A stretch of 64,000 nucleotides of DNA from an uncultured Atopobium sp. (GTDB taxonomy: Bacteria; Actinomycetota; Coriobacteriia; Coriobacteriales; Atopobiaceae), in the NCBI GenBank assembly GCA_916715765.1, contig CAKAPG010000004.1, positions 58,080 through 122,079 on the forward strand, read 5' to 3'. Made by a program: the position numbers and the translations under genes. This document shows, piece by piece, positions 25,350 to 34,177 of this stretch (the stretch's first letter is position 1; each line of letters opens with the position of its first letter). The notes beneath the pieces were generated by a model. The model ran no database searches, was not told the DNA's origin, and saw nothing but the letters and a program-made list of their open reading frames with translations.

Positions 25350-27029
25350 ATGGCAGAGTTTGTCTATCAGATGTACAAGGCCCGTAAAGCAGTCGGTGAG
25401 AAGGTCATTCTTGACGACGTCACCGTCGGCGTGTACCCAGGTGCAAAAATCGGCGTCGTGGGTCCAAACGGCATGGGAAAGTCTACGCTGCTCAAGGTTA
25501 TCGCCGGCATGGAGGACGTCTCCAACGGCGAGGCTAAGCTAACCCCAGGTTACACCGTTGGTCTGCTCCAGCAGGAGCCCCCGCTGGATGAAACCAAAAC
25601 GGTCAAGGAGAACATTGAGCTCGCCTTCGGTGACCTGCTTGCCAAGATCGCGCGCTTCAACGAGATCGGCGTTGAGATGGGCAATCCTGACGCTGATTTT
25701 GACGCGCTCATGGCAGAGATGGGCCAGCTCCAGACTGAGATCGACGCAGCTAACGGCTGGGACTTGGACAGCCAGCTCTCTCAGGCCATGGACGCGCTGC
25801 AATGCCCGGATCCAGATTCTCCCGTCACTCATCTCTCTGGTGGCGAGAAACGCCGTGTAGCCCTATGTCGTCTGCTTCTCGAGGCACCTGACCTGCTGCT
25901 TCTTGATGAGCCCACCAACCACCTTGACGCGGAGTCGGTGCTCTGGCTCGAGAAGTTCCTGCACGATTACCCCGGCGCCGTCATGGCCGTCACGCACGAC
26001 CGCTACTTCCTCGACGACGTTGCCGAGTGGATCTGCGAGGTTGACCGCGGACAGCTTTATCCTTACGAGGGTAACTACTCAACTTACCTGGAGAATAAGG
26101 CAGCGCGCCTTGAGGCTCAGAACCAGCAGGACGCCAAGCGTGCAAAGAAAATGCGCGCTGAGCTGGAGTGGGTTCGTTCGTCTCCTAAGGCTCGCCAAGC
26201 TAAGAACCGCGCGCGTCTTGACCGCTATGAGCAGATGGAAGCGGAGGCTCGCGCATCCAAGAAGCTCGACTTCACCGAGATTCAGATTCCTGTTGGTCCG
26301 CGCCTGGGCCAGAAAGTCCTGGAGGCTGACCACATACACAAGGCCTTTGGAGACCGCGTCCTTATCGACGACCTCTCGTTCAGTCTGCCAAGAAACGGTA
26401 TTGTTGGCGTGATTGGCCCCAACGGCGTTGGCAAGTCCACGCTGTTCAAGGCTATTGTCGGCCAGGAAGAGCTTACTTCTGGCACGCTTGAGATTGGTGA
26501 GACAGTCCAGATTTCTTACGTTGACCAGCTCAGGCAGGGAATCGATCCGGACAAGACTATCTGGGAGGTTGTCTCTGATGGAAACGACTTCATCAAGGTG
26601 GGGGACACGGAAATTCCAAGCCGCGCCTATGTGGCCAGTTTTGGCTTCAAAGGACCTGATCAGCAAAAACGCGCTGGCGTCCTTTCTGGCGGCGAGAGGA
26701 ACCGTCTAAACCTTGCTCTTACGCTCAAGCAGGGTGGAAACCTCCTGCTTCTGGACGAGCCTACCAACGACCTCGATATTGAGACGCTGGAAAGCCTTGA
26801 GGATGCGCTTGAGCGTTTCCCAGGATGCTCGGTAGTAACCAGCCACGACCGTTGGTTCTTGGACCGCATTGCTACGCACATCCTTGCGTGGGAGGGTGAT
26901 GACGAGAACCCGGGCAAGTGGTTCTGGTTTGAGGGTAACTTTGAGGCTTACCAGGCCAATCGTATTGAGCGACTTGGCCAGGAAGCTGCTCGTCCTCATC
27001 GCATCCATCGCAAACTTACGCGCGACTAA
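25350..27029 (+). CDS. ettA: Energy-dependent translational throttle protein EttA
   Basis: 559 aa ABC-F protein, the usual EttA length. It binds the ribosomal E site and gates entry into elongation according to ATP/ADP. Two nucleotide-binding domains are complete: Walker A GPNGMGKST and GPNGVGKST, signatures LSGGEKRR and LSGGERNR, Walker B LLLLDEPTNHLD and LLLLDEPTNDLD. The inter-domain linker and the arm typical of EttA lie between. C-terminal extension is short and basic. ATG follows AAGGAGGAGCAC. Confidence 0.95.
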   Translation: MAEFVYQMYKARKAVGEKVILDDVTVGVYPGAKIGVVGPNGMGKSTLLKVIAGMEDVSNGEAKLTPGYTVGLLQQEPPLDETKTVKENIELAFGDLLAKIARFNEIGVEMGNPDADFDALMAEMGQLQTEIDAANGWDLDSQLSQAMDALQCPDPDSPVTHLSGGEKRRVALCRLLLEAPDLLLLDEPTNHLDAESVLWLEKFLHDYPGAVMAVTHDRYFLDDVAEWICEVDRGQLYPYEGNYSTYLENKAARLEAQNQQDAKRAKKMRAELEWVRSSPKARQAKNRARLDRYEQMEAEARASKKLDFTEIQIPVGPRLGQKVLEADHIHKAFGDRVLIDDLSFSLPRNGIVGVIGPNGVGKSTLFKAIVGQEELTSGTLEIGETVQISYVDQLRQGIDPDKTIWEVVSDGNDFIKVGDTEIPSRAYVASFGFKGPDQQKRAGVLSGGERNRLNLALTLKQGGNLLLLDEPTNDLDIETLESLEDALERFPGCSVVTSHDRWFLDRIATHILAWEGDDENPGKWFWFEGNFEAYQANRIERLGQEAARPHRIHRKLTRD

Positions 27030-27041
27030 CGCATAGGTGGC

Positions 27042-27073
27042 GCAAGAGCAGCGTACAGCAAGAGCAGCGTACA
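27042..27073. repeat. Exact 16-bp tandem duplication
   Basis: GCAAGAGCAGCGTACA occurs twice head to tail (27042-27057, 27058-27073), 12 nt after the ettA stop. Confidence 0.9.
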
Positions 27074-27082
27074 CAAATAGGA

Positions 27083-27107
27083 GATAAAAATAGTAATTAT
27101 TTTTATC
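27083..27107. promoter_or_regulatory. Perfect inverted repeat upstream of ferritin
   Basis: GATAAAAATA-gtaat-TATTTTTATC, 10-bp arms. AT-rich palindromes of this size are typical Fur/PerR/DtxR-family operators, and the next gene is ferritin. Direct evidence is only the symmetry and position. Confidence 0.5.
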
Positions 27108-27153
27108 ATTAAGATTTTGTGTAACCTGTCTAAGCGACTCACAAGTGGGTATC

Positions 27154-27186
27154 AAAAATGAGAAGCCAAAGGGCTTCTCATTTTTT
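27154..27186 (+). terminator. Terminator-type hairpin in the ferritin leader
   Basis: AAAAATGAGAAGCC-aaag-GGCTTCTCATTTTTTG. A textbook intrinsic terminator located only 35 nt before the ferritin ATG with no visible promoter after it. Either it ends ettA and the ferritin promoter is cryptic, or it is an attenuator downstream of the 27083-27107 palindrome. Confidence 0.85.
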
Positions 27187-27220
27187 GTGGAAAAGAAACG
27201 TTATGAGGAAAGAGAAGAAC

Positions 27221-27736
27221 ATGGCACTTGATTCAAGCGTTGGCAACATTCTTAACCAGCAAATTAACAAAGAGTTCTATTCCGCGTATCTGTATCTAAC
27301 CTTTGCAGACTTCTATGAGGAGCAGGGCCTTAAAGGCTTTGCAAACTGGTATGTCATACAGTCTCAGGAGGAGCTTGCACACGCACGTATTCTCCGTCGT
27401 TACCTGCTTGATAACGATTGGACTCCAACTATGGAGGCAATCGCTAAGCCTGATCTTACCTTTACCGAGGTAGTTGAGCCAATCAAGGCAGCATACGAGC
27501 ACGAGCAGTTCATTACTGCAAGCATTAACGAGTGCTATGCCGTTGCTCAGAAGGCAAACGATTTCCGCACTATGCAGCTGCTTGACTGGTACGTTAAGGA
27601 GCAGGGTGAGGAAGAGGCAAATGCTTCCGACCTTCTCAAGGCAGTTGAGCTCTTTGGTGGAGATCCAAAGAACCTATATGACCTTGACCGCGAGAACGCT
27701 GCTCGTGTCTTTGTCGCTCCAACTATGCCAATGTAA
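27221..27736 (+). CDS. Ferritin (non-haem iron storage)
   Basis: 171 aa, standard bacterial ferritin length. Ferroxidase ligands are visible in NKEFYSAYLYL, QSQEELAHARI, INECYAVAQ and VKEQGEEEA. The product assembles as a 24-mer that oxidises and stores iron. ATG at 27221 follows AGGAAAG; in-frame ATG 27203 is possible but adds MRKEKN not expected in the family. Likely iron-regulated through the palindrome upstream. Monocistronic. Confidence 0.93.
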   Translation: MALDSSVGNILNQQINKEFYSAYLYLTFADFYEEQGLKGFANWYVIQSQEELAHARILRRYLLDNDWTPTMEAIAKPDLTFTEVVEPIKAAYEHEQFITASINECYAVAQKANDFRTMQLLDWYVKEQGEEEANASDLLKAVELFGGDPKNLYDLDRENAARVFVAPTMPM

Positions 27737-27826
27737 GTAGCGATTTGTCGCAGCTTGTGGCAGCTAGCGCCGACTTGCACGCGGCCTAAGCAACGACTTG
27801 CACGCAGCTTCCTCGCAGCTTATGCG
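27737..27826. repeat. Degenerate GC-rich spacer after ferritin
   Basis: Between convergent ferritin and EamA genes the motif GACTTGCACGC (27770 and 27797) and several GCAGCTT variants recur. No clear terminator stem. Confidence 0.4.
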
Positions 27827-28732
27827 CTAGAGCGGAGTTTCGATAGCCTCTGATTTGTTTGAAGAGGAACCTGATAGCTCAGCAAAGATGGCACCGCCTA
27901 TGATGCAGGCGGTGCCTATTATTTTGAGAAGACCAAAAGGCTCGCCAAGGATAAGTGCCGAGAAAATAACTGCAGATAGCGGCTCAAGATATCCAAAGAC
28001 TGCCACACGCTGAACAGGAATCTTGGTGAGCTGTGGGAAATACAAAAATGATCCAAGGCCTGTGTTAAAGAGACCAATAGTCAGAACAGCCAGCCAATTT
28101 ACCGACGCAGGATCTGCGGGCACCTCGATGCCATGGAACACAACGGTAACCAGAGCAACAACAGCGCAGCCAATGCCCAGCTGAATGCTGGTGCCTTCAA
28201 TACCAGAAACATCTTTGAGCTGCCTGTTACAAATAACCATGACAGCGTAAAGAACAGCAGAAAGAGCGCCTAAAAGAAGGCCAGCAGGCGAGAGGTTCAG
28301 TCCAACTCCATAGCCAATAATTAAAGCAGCGCCAATAACAACTACGAGGAAGCCAAGTATCTTTTTAGCAGTGAGTTTCTCGCCAAATAAAAGGGGAGAA
28401 AGTGCCATTACAATGACGGGTCCGCAGTAGTACTCAAGCGTTGCAATACCAACTCCTACCAGGTGATATGCCTCAAAAAGGAAGGTCCATTGAAGACCCA
28501 GGGCAATGCCTGATCCAATGAGTGCCTGGAAGTCCTTGGGGTAGTTTTGGATGGTAAAAGCTTCTTTTTGCACAAGCTTTACCGCAAGCAAAAAGAGCGT
28601 GCCCAAGAGCATGCGGAAGAAGACAATTTGGTAGCTAGGAAGGTTGATAAGACTTGCAACTATTCCATTAGAACCGCAGATAATAAGTGCAATCAAGTAG
28701 AGTACGGTGGGCTTGAATGTGGCGTCTCTCAT
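27827..28732 (-). CDS. EamA/DMT-family transporter
   Basis: 301 aa with ten predicted membrane helices in two five-helix EamA halves (SNGIVASLINLPSYQIVFFR; GALSAVLYAVMVICNR). Drug/metabolite transporter superfamily, usually exporters of amino acids or metabolites. It begins 3 nt after the asparaginase stop, so it may export a product or related amino acid; substrate not readable. Ribosome site lies inside the end of ansA. Confidence 0.85.
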   Translation of the reverse strand: MRDATFKPTVLYLIALIICGSNGIVASLINLPSYQIVFFRMLLGTLFLLAVKLVQKEAFTIQNYPKDFQALIGSGIALGLQWTFLFEAYHLVGVGIATLEYYCGPVIVMALSPLLFGEKLTAKKILGFLVVVIGAALIIGYGVGLNLSPAGLLLGALSAVLYAVMVICNRQLKDVSGIEGTSIQLGIGCAVVALVTVVFHGIEVPADPASVNWLAVLTIGLFNTGLGSFLYFPQLTKIPVQRVAVFGYLEPLSAVIFSALILGEPFGLLKIIGTACIIGGAIFAELSGSSSNKSEAIETPL

Positions 28733-28735
28733 TGG

Positions 28736-29758
28736 CTACTCACAAATGTCTGTATCCACGGACTGTGGAATTCTGTCGTTACAAATTACCTGGTAGAACA
28801 GCTTTTCTTGCTCGCGCTGGTCTGTAGTCTGGCCAAGCATCCACATAGTTTTTGCAACCAGGGCCTCGGTGGTCATGTCGTCTCCTGAGAGAACACCAGG
28901 CATATCCTGATAAGCCCTACCAACTTCATAAACACCAAGGTCAAGGCCCTCTTCAGGGACTTGCGTAGTGATAACAACCGTGCGACCAGAAGCAATCCAA
29001 TCGGTGATAGCTTCTTCGTAAGAGCCGTCGTATGAAGGGATGCCGCCAATACCAAAGGTTTCAAGCACAATGGCATCGTAGTCGTTCTTCAGAAGGTAGA
29101 AGATAGATGGATTAAGTTCAGGGGTCAGCTTAAGCACAATGACGCGCGTATTAAGCGTGTCATAGGTAACAAGACCGCCATTTACCTGCTCTTCATTTGG
29201 TGCACTGCGAATAATCTTGTTGCCACGGATGTGAGCGAGCGGTGGATAATTCATGCTTGTAAATGCATTGAAGCTCAGCGTGCGCTGCTTGTGGGCTCGG
29301 GTGCCGGCAATAACCTCGTTGCCAAAGACCACTACAACTCCAGCGCTTCTGTTGTCGAGCGCGTAAAGAACGGAGTGGTAGAGGTTGAGTTTGGCGTCAG
29401 TGAACGGATTTGCCATTGGCTGCTGAGAGCCTGTGAGCACAATGGGTTTCTCGCTATTTTGAATAAGGTAGGAGAGGGCAGCAGCGGTATATGCCATGGT
29501 ATCGGTGCCGTGAAGGATAATAAAGCCGTCGTAGGCATCGTATGACTCAATAATGGCGTCTCTCATCTGGAGCCAGTTTTGAGGACGCATATTAGTGCTG
29601 TCGATATTCATAACCTGTTTGAAATCAAACTCGCAGAGGTCATGAACAAGTGGGACGTTGGCTAAAAGTTCTTCTCCCGAAAGTGAGGGAGCCAAGCCCG
29701 ATTCAGTGGAAACAGAAGCAATGGTGCCTCCTGTTGCCATCAGTAAAAGTTTCTTCAC
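28736..29758 (-). CDS. ansA: L-asparaginase (type I, cytoplasmic)
   Basis: 340 aa; converts asparagine to aspartate and ammonia. First catalytic Thr is in MATGGTIAS (about residue 12), the Thr-Asp pair in ILHGTDTMAYTAAA, with further pocket residues in VLTGSQQPM. No signal peptide, so cytoplasmic. The start is a GTG at 29758 just after GGGGGACGT; the long in-frame extension to 29899 crosses the promoter region and is rejected. Co-transcribed with the EamA transporter. Confidence 0.9.
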   Translation of the reverse strand: MKKLLLMATGGTIASVSTESGLAPSLSGEELLANVPLVHDLCEFDFKQVMNIDSTNMRPQNWLQMRDAIIESYDAYDGFIILHGTDTMAYTAAALSYLIQNSEKPIVLTGSQQPMANPFTDAKLNLYHSVLYALDNRSAGVVVVFGNEVIAGTRAHKQRTLSFNAFTSMNYPPLAHIRGNKIIRSAPNEEQVNGGLVTYDTLNTRVIVLKLTPELNPSIFYLLKNDYDAIVLETFGIGGIPSYDGSYEEAITDWIASGRTVVITTQVPEEGLDLGVYEVGRAYQDMPGVLSGDDMTTEALVAKTMWMLGQTTDQREQEKLFYQVICNDRIPQSVDTDICE

Positions 29759-29908
29759 ACGTCCCCCATGAGCTCCAATTGTGCAGACTTTACAGAAAAT
29801 CAGTCTGTATAGCGCTTTATTGTAACGGGATAGATGCTTTTCAAGGCGAGAAAAGCAAAGTCGGTGTATTCTTTTTTCGGTAAACGAATCTTTTAGCAAG
29901 GATTGTTG

Positions 29909-30382
29909 ATGGCAGAGAATAACCTCTTTGGTTTTGGTAAGAAAAAGCGTCCAGCTCAGGTTCCACCTACTGTCTCTCGCAACGGAGAATCATCTACGTC
30001 TCCACGTGCAGTGCGAGGCCGTCACGCGGCTATTGGAAGTCGTGCGCAGGCACAGCGTAGGATGACGCAAGATCGCCCAACTAATCCTGTTAACCATGCT
30101 CGTGCAGACGCTGCTCGTGCACGTGGTCGAGCAAGAACTGCTTACGGCAATCATTACGGAACGCTCAACCCAAGAGACGAAGCTCAGGCTGCGTATGCGG
30201 CTAGAAGGCGTCGTTCTTCTCGCATGAGGTTGGGTCGTGTAGCGCTGGCGGTATTGCTTGCAGCCATCATCTTGTGGGTAGTGCTTACGCTGGTAAGTTC
30301 ATGTAGCCCAGGAGGCGCTTTTGCGCATGCTCAGGCGCTTGATCCTACCGTTACCCTGACTGGTTCCGTGAAGGTCGGATAG
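29909..30382 (+). CDS. Small basic single-pass membrane protein
   Basis: 157 aa, not a family I recognise. The first 110 residues are Arg/Ala-rich and disordered (GRGRAR-like stretches, YAARRRRSSRMR), followed by one transmembrane helix (about 112-133, VALAVLLAAIILWVVLTLV) and a short extracellular tail. ATG at 29909 lies after AAGGATTG. Divergent from ansA. The basic N terminus could bind nucleic acid or membrane; no evidence beyond composition. Confidence 0.7.
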   Translation: MAENNLFGFGKKKRPAQVPPTVSRNGESSTSPRAVRGRHAAIGSRAQAQRRMTQDRPTNPVNHARADAARARGRARTAYGNHYGTLNPRDEAQAAYAARRRRSSRMRLGRVALAVLLAAIILWVVLTLVSSCSPGGAFAHAQALDPTVTLTGSVKVG

Positions 30383-30437
30383 CCTTACGGGCTGCGGCGT
30401 GACTGTGGAGTGTCCAGTAGTTTCGATGTGTAAGTTG

Positions 30438-31400
30438 CTACTTTGGACTCTTACTTGTAGAGACGCGTGAGAAGTCCAAATTCAAATCAACTGAACCGGT
30501 AATGCCATCAACTTGTCCTGTTGAGGTGTATTGCCATATCAAAAAGTTAAAGTTTACGTCTGGTTGATCAACGTATTGTGCCAGCCAAATAGGCTCGTCA
30601 AGCGAGACCAGGTCAAAGCGATTCAAATCAACTTTATTGCCATAGACAATAACGCGATATCCCGCTTCTTGAATGGTGGTACAAAACGCACGTGCAATAG
30701 CGTTAGTTTCTGCGGGGGAAAGGTTGTCGGCGCGACCGCTGTAATCGGGAGAAGGCTCCAGGTCAAACGCAACAGGAAGCGCAAGCTTTGTAACTCCTGC
30801 CTCTCTTAGCTGCTGCAAAACAAAAGCAGCCTCCTCGCGAGCTTCTTCCACGTTAATAGCCTGCGAGAAGAAGTACACACCTACATCAAGACCAGCGCTT
30901 TGCGCACCCTTTAGGTTGGTCTCAAACAGCTCATCCGCGCGAATACCACCCTCGGTGGAGCCGCGGTAGCCAATGCGAAGCATGGCAAACTGAATGTTAT
31001 CGGCAGCAACGGCCTCCCAGTCAATTAACCCCTGGTGAGAAGAGACGTCAACGCCCGTGCGTGTGAGCTCTTCTCCGTCTACCACATAATGCGCACGTCC
31101 CGTTGCATCATAGGTGAGGTTTTCCCACTCATAGGGGACTTCGTTTTTGATAATCAGGTTGTTGTCAAAAGAGAGGGAGAAAAGTCCCTGGCAAGATTGC
31201 AACAATGCCAGCACAAATACAATAGCCAGCGTAATGAGTCCCCATGTAACAACAGGATTGTTCTGGGGATTTTGCTCAAGTGTATGCATCGCCCGCTGCT
31301 TACGTTTTGAAGCGTTTGCAGAAGCAGGTGTATGTTTAGTTTTAGAACGAGTCGTAGAGTTTCTCGTTTTCTTGCTTTTATGTGAGCTCTTAAAAATCAC
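30438..31400 (-). CDS. GH25 lysozyme, membrane-anchored
   Basis: 320 aa. A basic N terminus (KSKKTRNSTTRSK) and one membrane helix (about 52-72) anchor an extracellular glycosyl hydrolase 25 domain starting at GVDVSSHQGLIDW. Catalytic Asp/Glu appear in DVSSHQG and AFDLEPS; WQYTSTGQVDGITG closes the barrel. It cleaves peptidoglycan between MurNAc and GlcNAc. The GTG start overlaps the stop of the DUF1846 gene by 4 nt (GTGA), so translation is coupled. Cell-wall remodelling is inferred. Confidence 0.87.
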   Translation of the reverse strand: MIFKSSHKSKKTRNSTTRSKTKHTPASANASKRKQRAMHTLEQNPQNNPVVTWGLITLAIVFVLALLQSCQGLFSLSFDNNLIIKNEVPYEWENLTYDATGRAHYVVDGEELTRTGVDVSSHQGLIDWEAVAADNIQFAMLRIGYRGSTEGGIRADELFETNLKGAQSAGLDVGVYFFSQAINVEEAREEAAFVLQQLREAGVTKLALPVAFDLEPSPDYSGRADNLSPAETNAIARAFCTTIQEAGYRVIVYGNKVDLNRFDLVSLDEPIWLAQYVDQPDVNFNFLIWQYTSTGQVDGITGSVDLNLDFSRVSTSKSPK

Positions 31401-32878
31401 TGGTGAAAGAATTGTCCTTGTTCAAAAATTGGCTCGCAACACACGTTAATGCCCAGCTTATGATAGATGGACTCGTCATCGCTTGGAATAATTGACGAGA
31501 AATATGCGTCGCATCCACGGAGTAGTTGGGTGGCATCAACGGCTTTTCCGGCCAATGGGTTGGTAATTGAGCTGATAGAGAGCGCAATGAGCATCTCATC
31601 AGCGCAGAGGCTGGTACGAGCCAGCTTAAAGTTGTTCTCTTTTAGTGCACAAATAGGCCTTAGGACCTCATCTGAGACAATAAACGTCTTTTTCTCAATA
31701 CCAACTACGTATTTGAGGGCGTTGAGCAAAAGCGACGCTGGCGCACCTAAAAGCTCCGAAGTCTTGCCGGTAATAATGGTGCCGTCAGGCATAACCATAG
31801 CGCCCGCAAGCTTTCCTGTCTCTTCTGCTTTATGCAAACAAGCTGCATGAGCTGGCGAGAAGTTCTGGTCAACGTTAACGTCTTTCATCAAGAGATTAAT
31901 CTTTGTGAGTTCGCGCTCACCCATGCCAGTACGCTCGAGTTTCTCGGCAGCCCTAAACCACCTGCGTACAATTTCTGCCTTGGAAGCTTCCTGGCAAACC
32001 TCATCATCAATAATGCAGTTGCCAACCATATTGACACCCATATCGGTTGGAGACTGATACGGGCTGGTACCTGCGATTTTCTCCATCATAGCTTTAAGCA
32101 CAGGAAAAGCCTCAACGTCGCGGTTGTAGTTAACGGTAACCTTGCCGTGAGCTTCAAGGTGATATGGATCGATGATGTTGTTGTCGCCCAAATCTGCCGT
32201 AGCTGCCTCGTAGGCAACGTTTACGGGGTGCTTGAGCGGAAGGTTCCAAACGGGGAACGTCTCAAACTTTGCGTAGCCTGCACGGACTCCACGGGCGTTC
32301 TCGTTGTAGAGCTGCGAGAGGCAGACAGCAAGCTTGCCTGAGCCAGGACCAGGTGCTGTTACAACTACCAGAGGATGCGTAGTCTTGACGTACTCGTTTT
32401 TACCATAGCCCTCCGCCGAGACGATCAGGTCAATATTGGAGGGGTAGCCCTCAATGGGGTAGTGGCGATACACGGCAATGCCCATGTTTTCCAGGCGCGC
32501 ACGATAGGCCTTAGCTTTTGGCTGACCGGAGTACTGCGTAATGACAACGCCGCCAATAGCAAGGCCGCGAGCGCGGAAGATGTCCATAAGCCTTAGAACG
32601 TCATCGGCATAGGTAACGCCAATATCACTTCTGCGTTTGCCGTTTTCAATATCGTTTGCGTTGATGGCAAAGACAACTTCTGCCTCGTGAGCAAGTTGCT
32701 GGAGCATCTGGGCTTTTGCATCTGGAGCAAATCCAGGGAGGATGCGAGAAGCGTGGTTGTCGTCGAGCAGCTTACCGCCAAACTCAAGGTAGAGCTTGCC
32801 GCCAAATTCACTGATACGCTGGTGGATTCGATCCGCCTGCATAGTGATGTACTTCTCGTTATCAAAGCCGATACGCAT
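31397..32878 (-). CDS. DUF1846 family protein
   Basis: 493 aa, full family length, cytoplasmic. Recognised by MRIGFDNEKYITMQADRI, the central VVTAPGPGSGKLAVCLSQLYNE phosphate-binding-like stretch (split here as TAPGPGSGKLA) and NVDQNFSPAHAACLHKAE. Structures are known but the physiological role is not established as far as I know. ATG at 32878 follows GCAGGAGGACGC; the longer ORF start at 32893 is rejected. First gene of an operon with the GH25 lysozyme. Confidence 0.88.
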   Translation of the reverse strand: MRIGFDNEKYITMQADRIHQRISEFGGKLYLEFGGKLLDDNHASRILPGFAPDAKAQMLQQLAHEAEVVFAINANDIENGKRRSDIGVTYADDVLRLMDIFRARGLAIGGVVITQYSGQPKAKAYRARLENMGIAVYRHYPIEGYPSNIDLIVSAEGYGKNEYVKTTHPLVVVTAPGPGSGKLAVCLSQLYNENARGVRAGYAKFETFPVWNLPLKHPVNVAYEAATADLGDNNIIDPYHLEAHGKVTVNYNRDVEAFPVLKAMMEKIAGTSPYQSPTDMGVNMVGNCIIDDEVCQEASKAEIVRRWFRAAEKLERTGMGERELTKINLLMKDVNVDQNFSPAHAACLHKAEETGKLAGAMVMPDGTIITGKTSELLGAPASLLLNALKYVVGIEKKTFIVSDEVLRPICALKENNFKLARTSLCADEMLIALSISSITNPLAGKAVDATQLLRGCDAYFSSIIPSDDESIYHKLGINVCCEPIFEQGQFFHQ

Positions 32879-32982
32879 GCGTCCTCCTGCCAAGATTTAC
32901 TGTAGAAATTGTATCATCAAGCAAAGACTTCCTATACGCTATAAGCTATACAGAAAACAAATAAACAACCAAGGAGTTGTGT

Positions 32983-33432
32983 ATGGATAGCAAGTTTTTA
33001 CAAACACCTTCTCGTGGCGAGAAGTTCAAAGAGCTGGCACTGAGTGCTTTGCGTGCATTTGGTTATGGTTGTCTTACAGCAGCTGGAATGAGTGCTGTTA
33101 TCTTTGCATTTGCGTACTTTACCAGCGGTATGGATATGTTTACGGGCATCGACTGGGTGCGCCGTGTCATGTACGTCATTTCTTCTTTGGGAATTATTGC
33201 TTGCGGCGTTGGTCTGCTCTTTAGCGGAAAAGAGTACGAGGACCGTCAGATGGGCTTTACGCGCGATATTGATGACCCCATCAGCCTTAAAGAAGGAAAG
33301 CTTGATCCTCGTATTTCAAAAATCGAGACCAATCACCTTTCTTGGCAGGCAGCAATCCTTTATGCCTCAATTGGTATGTTTGTAGTTACCACTATCTTTG
33401 ACGAGGTTATGAGCCACACCTTCTTGATGTAG
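32983..33432 (+). CDS. Hypothetical two-helix membrane protein
   Basis: 149 aa, family not recognised. Two hydrophobic segments lie at about 28-48 (GCLTAAGMSAVIFAFAYF) and 62-82 (VMYVISSLGIIACGVGLLF), a charged cytoplasmic loop follows, and a third hydrophobic stretch occurs near the C terminus (AILYASIGMFVVTTIF). ATG at 32983 follows AAGGAGTTGTG. Single gene, divergent from DUF1846. Confidence 0.72.
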   Translation: MDSKFLQTPSRGEKFKELALSALRAFGYGCLTAAGMSAVIFAFAYFTSGMDMFTGIDWVRRVMYVISSLGIIACGVGLLFSGKEYEDRQMGFTRDIDDPISLKEGKLDPRISKIETNHLSWQAAILYASIGMFVVTTIFDEVMSHTFLM

Positions 33433-33441
33433 GTATTCTCG

Positions 33442-33539
33442 CTAGTACAGAGATAACTCACTAGTACAGAGGCAGCTTTCTAGTACAGAGGCAGATTGCC
33501 TAGTACAAAGGTAGAGCGCCTAGTATAAAGGCAGCTCGC
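33442..33539. repeat. Five tandem 19-20 bp copies of the pth2 3' end
   Basis: Units at 33442, 33461, 33480, 33500 and 33520, each starting CTAGTAYARAG. The unit at 33520-33539 is the last 20 nt of the pth2 coding sequence (ELPLY-stop); the other four lie downstream of its stop on the minus strand. Divergence rises with distance from the gene. Confidence 0.9.
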
Positions 33540-33960
33540 CCGTTAACGGATCAATGTCTTCTGCAGCCAGTGGCTCAAATGCCAGGCAGGTAAATGTTGG
33601 TTCTCCATGGAACTCGGTAAAGCCCGCGTCCCTAATAAGGGCCACGACAAAACCACGAGCTTTTCCCTCGACAGCAAGCTCAAGCAACGCTTCTTCAGAA
33701 TCAACATAGACACATACTTTTGCAACGCCAGCATCAAACCAGTTAGTGATTGCAGAGGTATCTTCGTCAGCATGGTCCAAATAGACCCAATTCTGATCAT
33801 CGGTAACACGAACCTGATCAAGTCGACGCTCTTTTGCAAGTGCCATCAGCGTGGCTTCAACACATGCATGGCTTGCCTGAGCGGCAATTTTACCTTTTCG
33901 CATCTTAAGATCGCGACGAATAACAATCATTTGTTTTGATTTATATGAAGAACTTGGCAT
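33520..33960 (-). CDS. Peptidyl-tRNA hydrolase, archaeal/eukaryotic Pth2 type
   Basis: 146 aa. Pth2 fold: MIVIRRDLKMRKGKIAAQASHA (conserved Lys and Gln-Ala-Ser-His), then VCVYVDSEEALLELAVEGKA and IRDAGFTEF. It releases tRNA from prematurely dropped peptidyl-tRNA. Most bacteria use Pth1; Pth2-like copies occur in some actinobacteria. ATG at 33960 is 6 nt after AGAAAGG; longer in-frame extension lacks homology. Its last 20 nt have been tandemly duplicated downstream. Confidence 0.87.
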   Translation of the reverse strand: MPSSSYKSKQMIVIRRDLKMRKGKIAAQASHACVEATLMALAKERRLDQVRVTDDQNWVYLDHADEDTSAITNWFDAGVAKVCVYVDSEEALLELAVEGKARGFVVALIRDAGFTEFHGEPTFTCLAFEPLAAEDIDPLTGELPLY

Positions 33961-34177
33961 GAAAAACCTTTCTAGAAACTGAGTGCTAAGTGTACCATTC
34001 ACGGCTTTCCGATTTTTGTCGCAAGTAAATCTCGAAGGATCAAAAAGGCTCTCTAAAACCAAGAGCGGCGAGAAGAACGTTGAATGTTCAGCTTGTTACA
34101 TCAATAAGTTAAATAACGGCACCTGAGTAGAAAGTTGATTCTTGTCTATGTTGCTATGGTTGACTGAGGAGGTGTCT

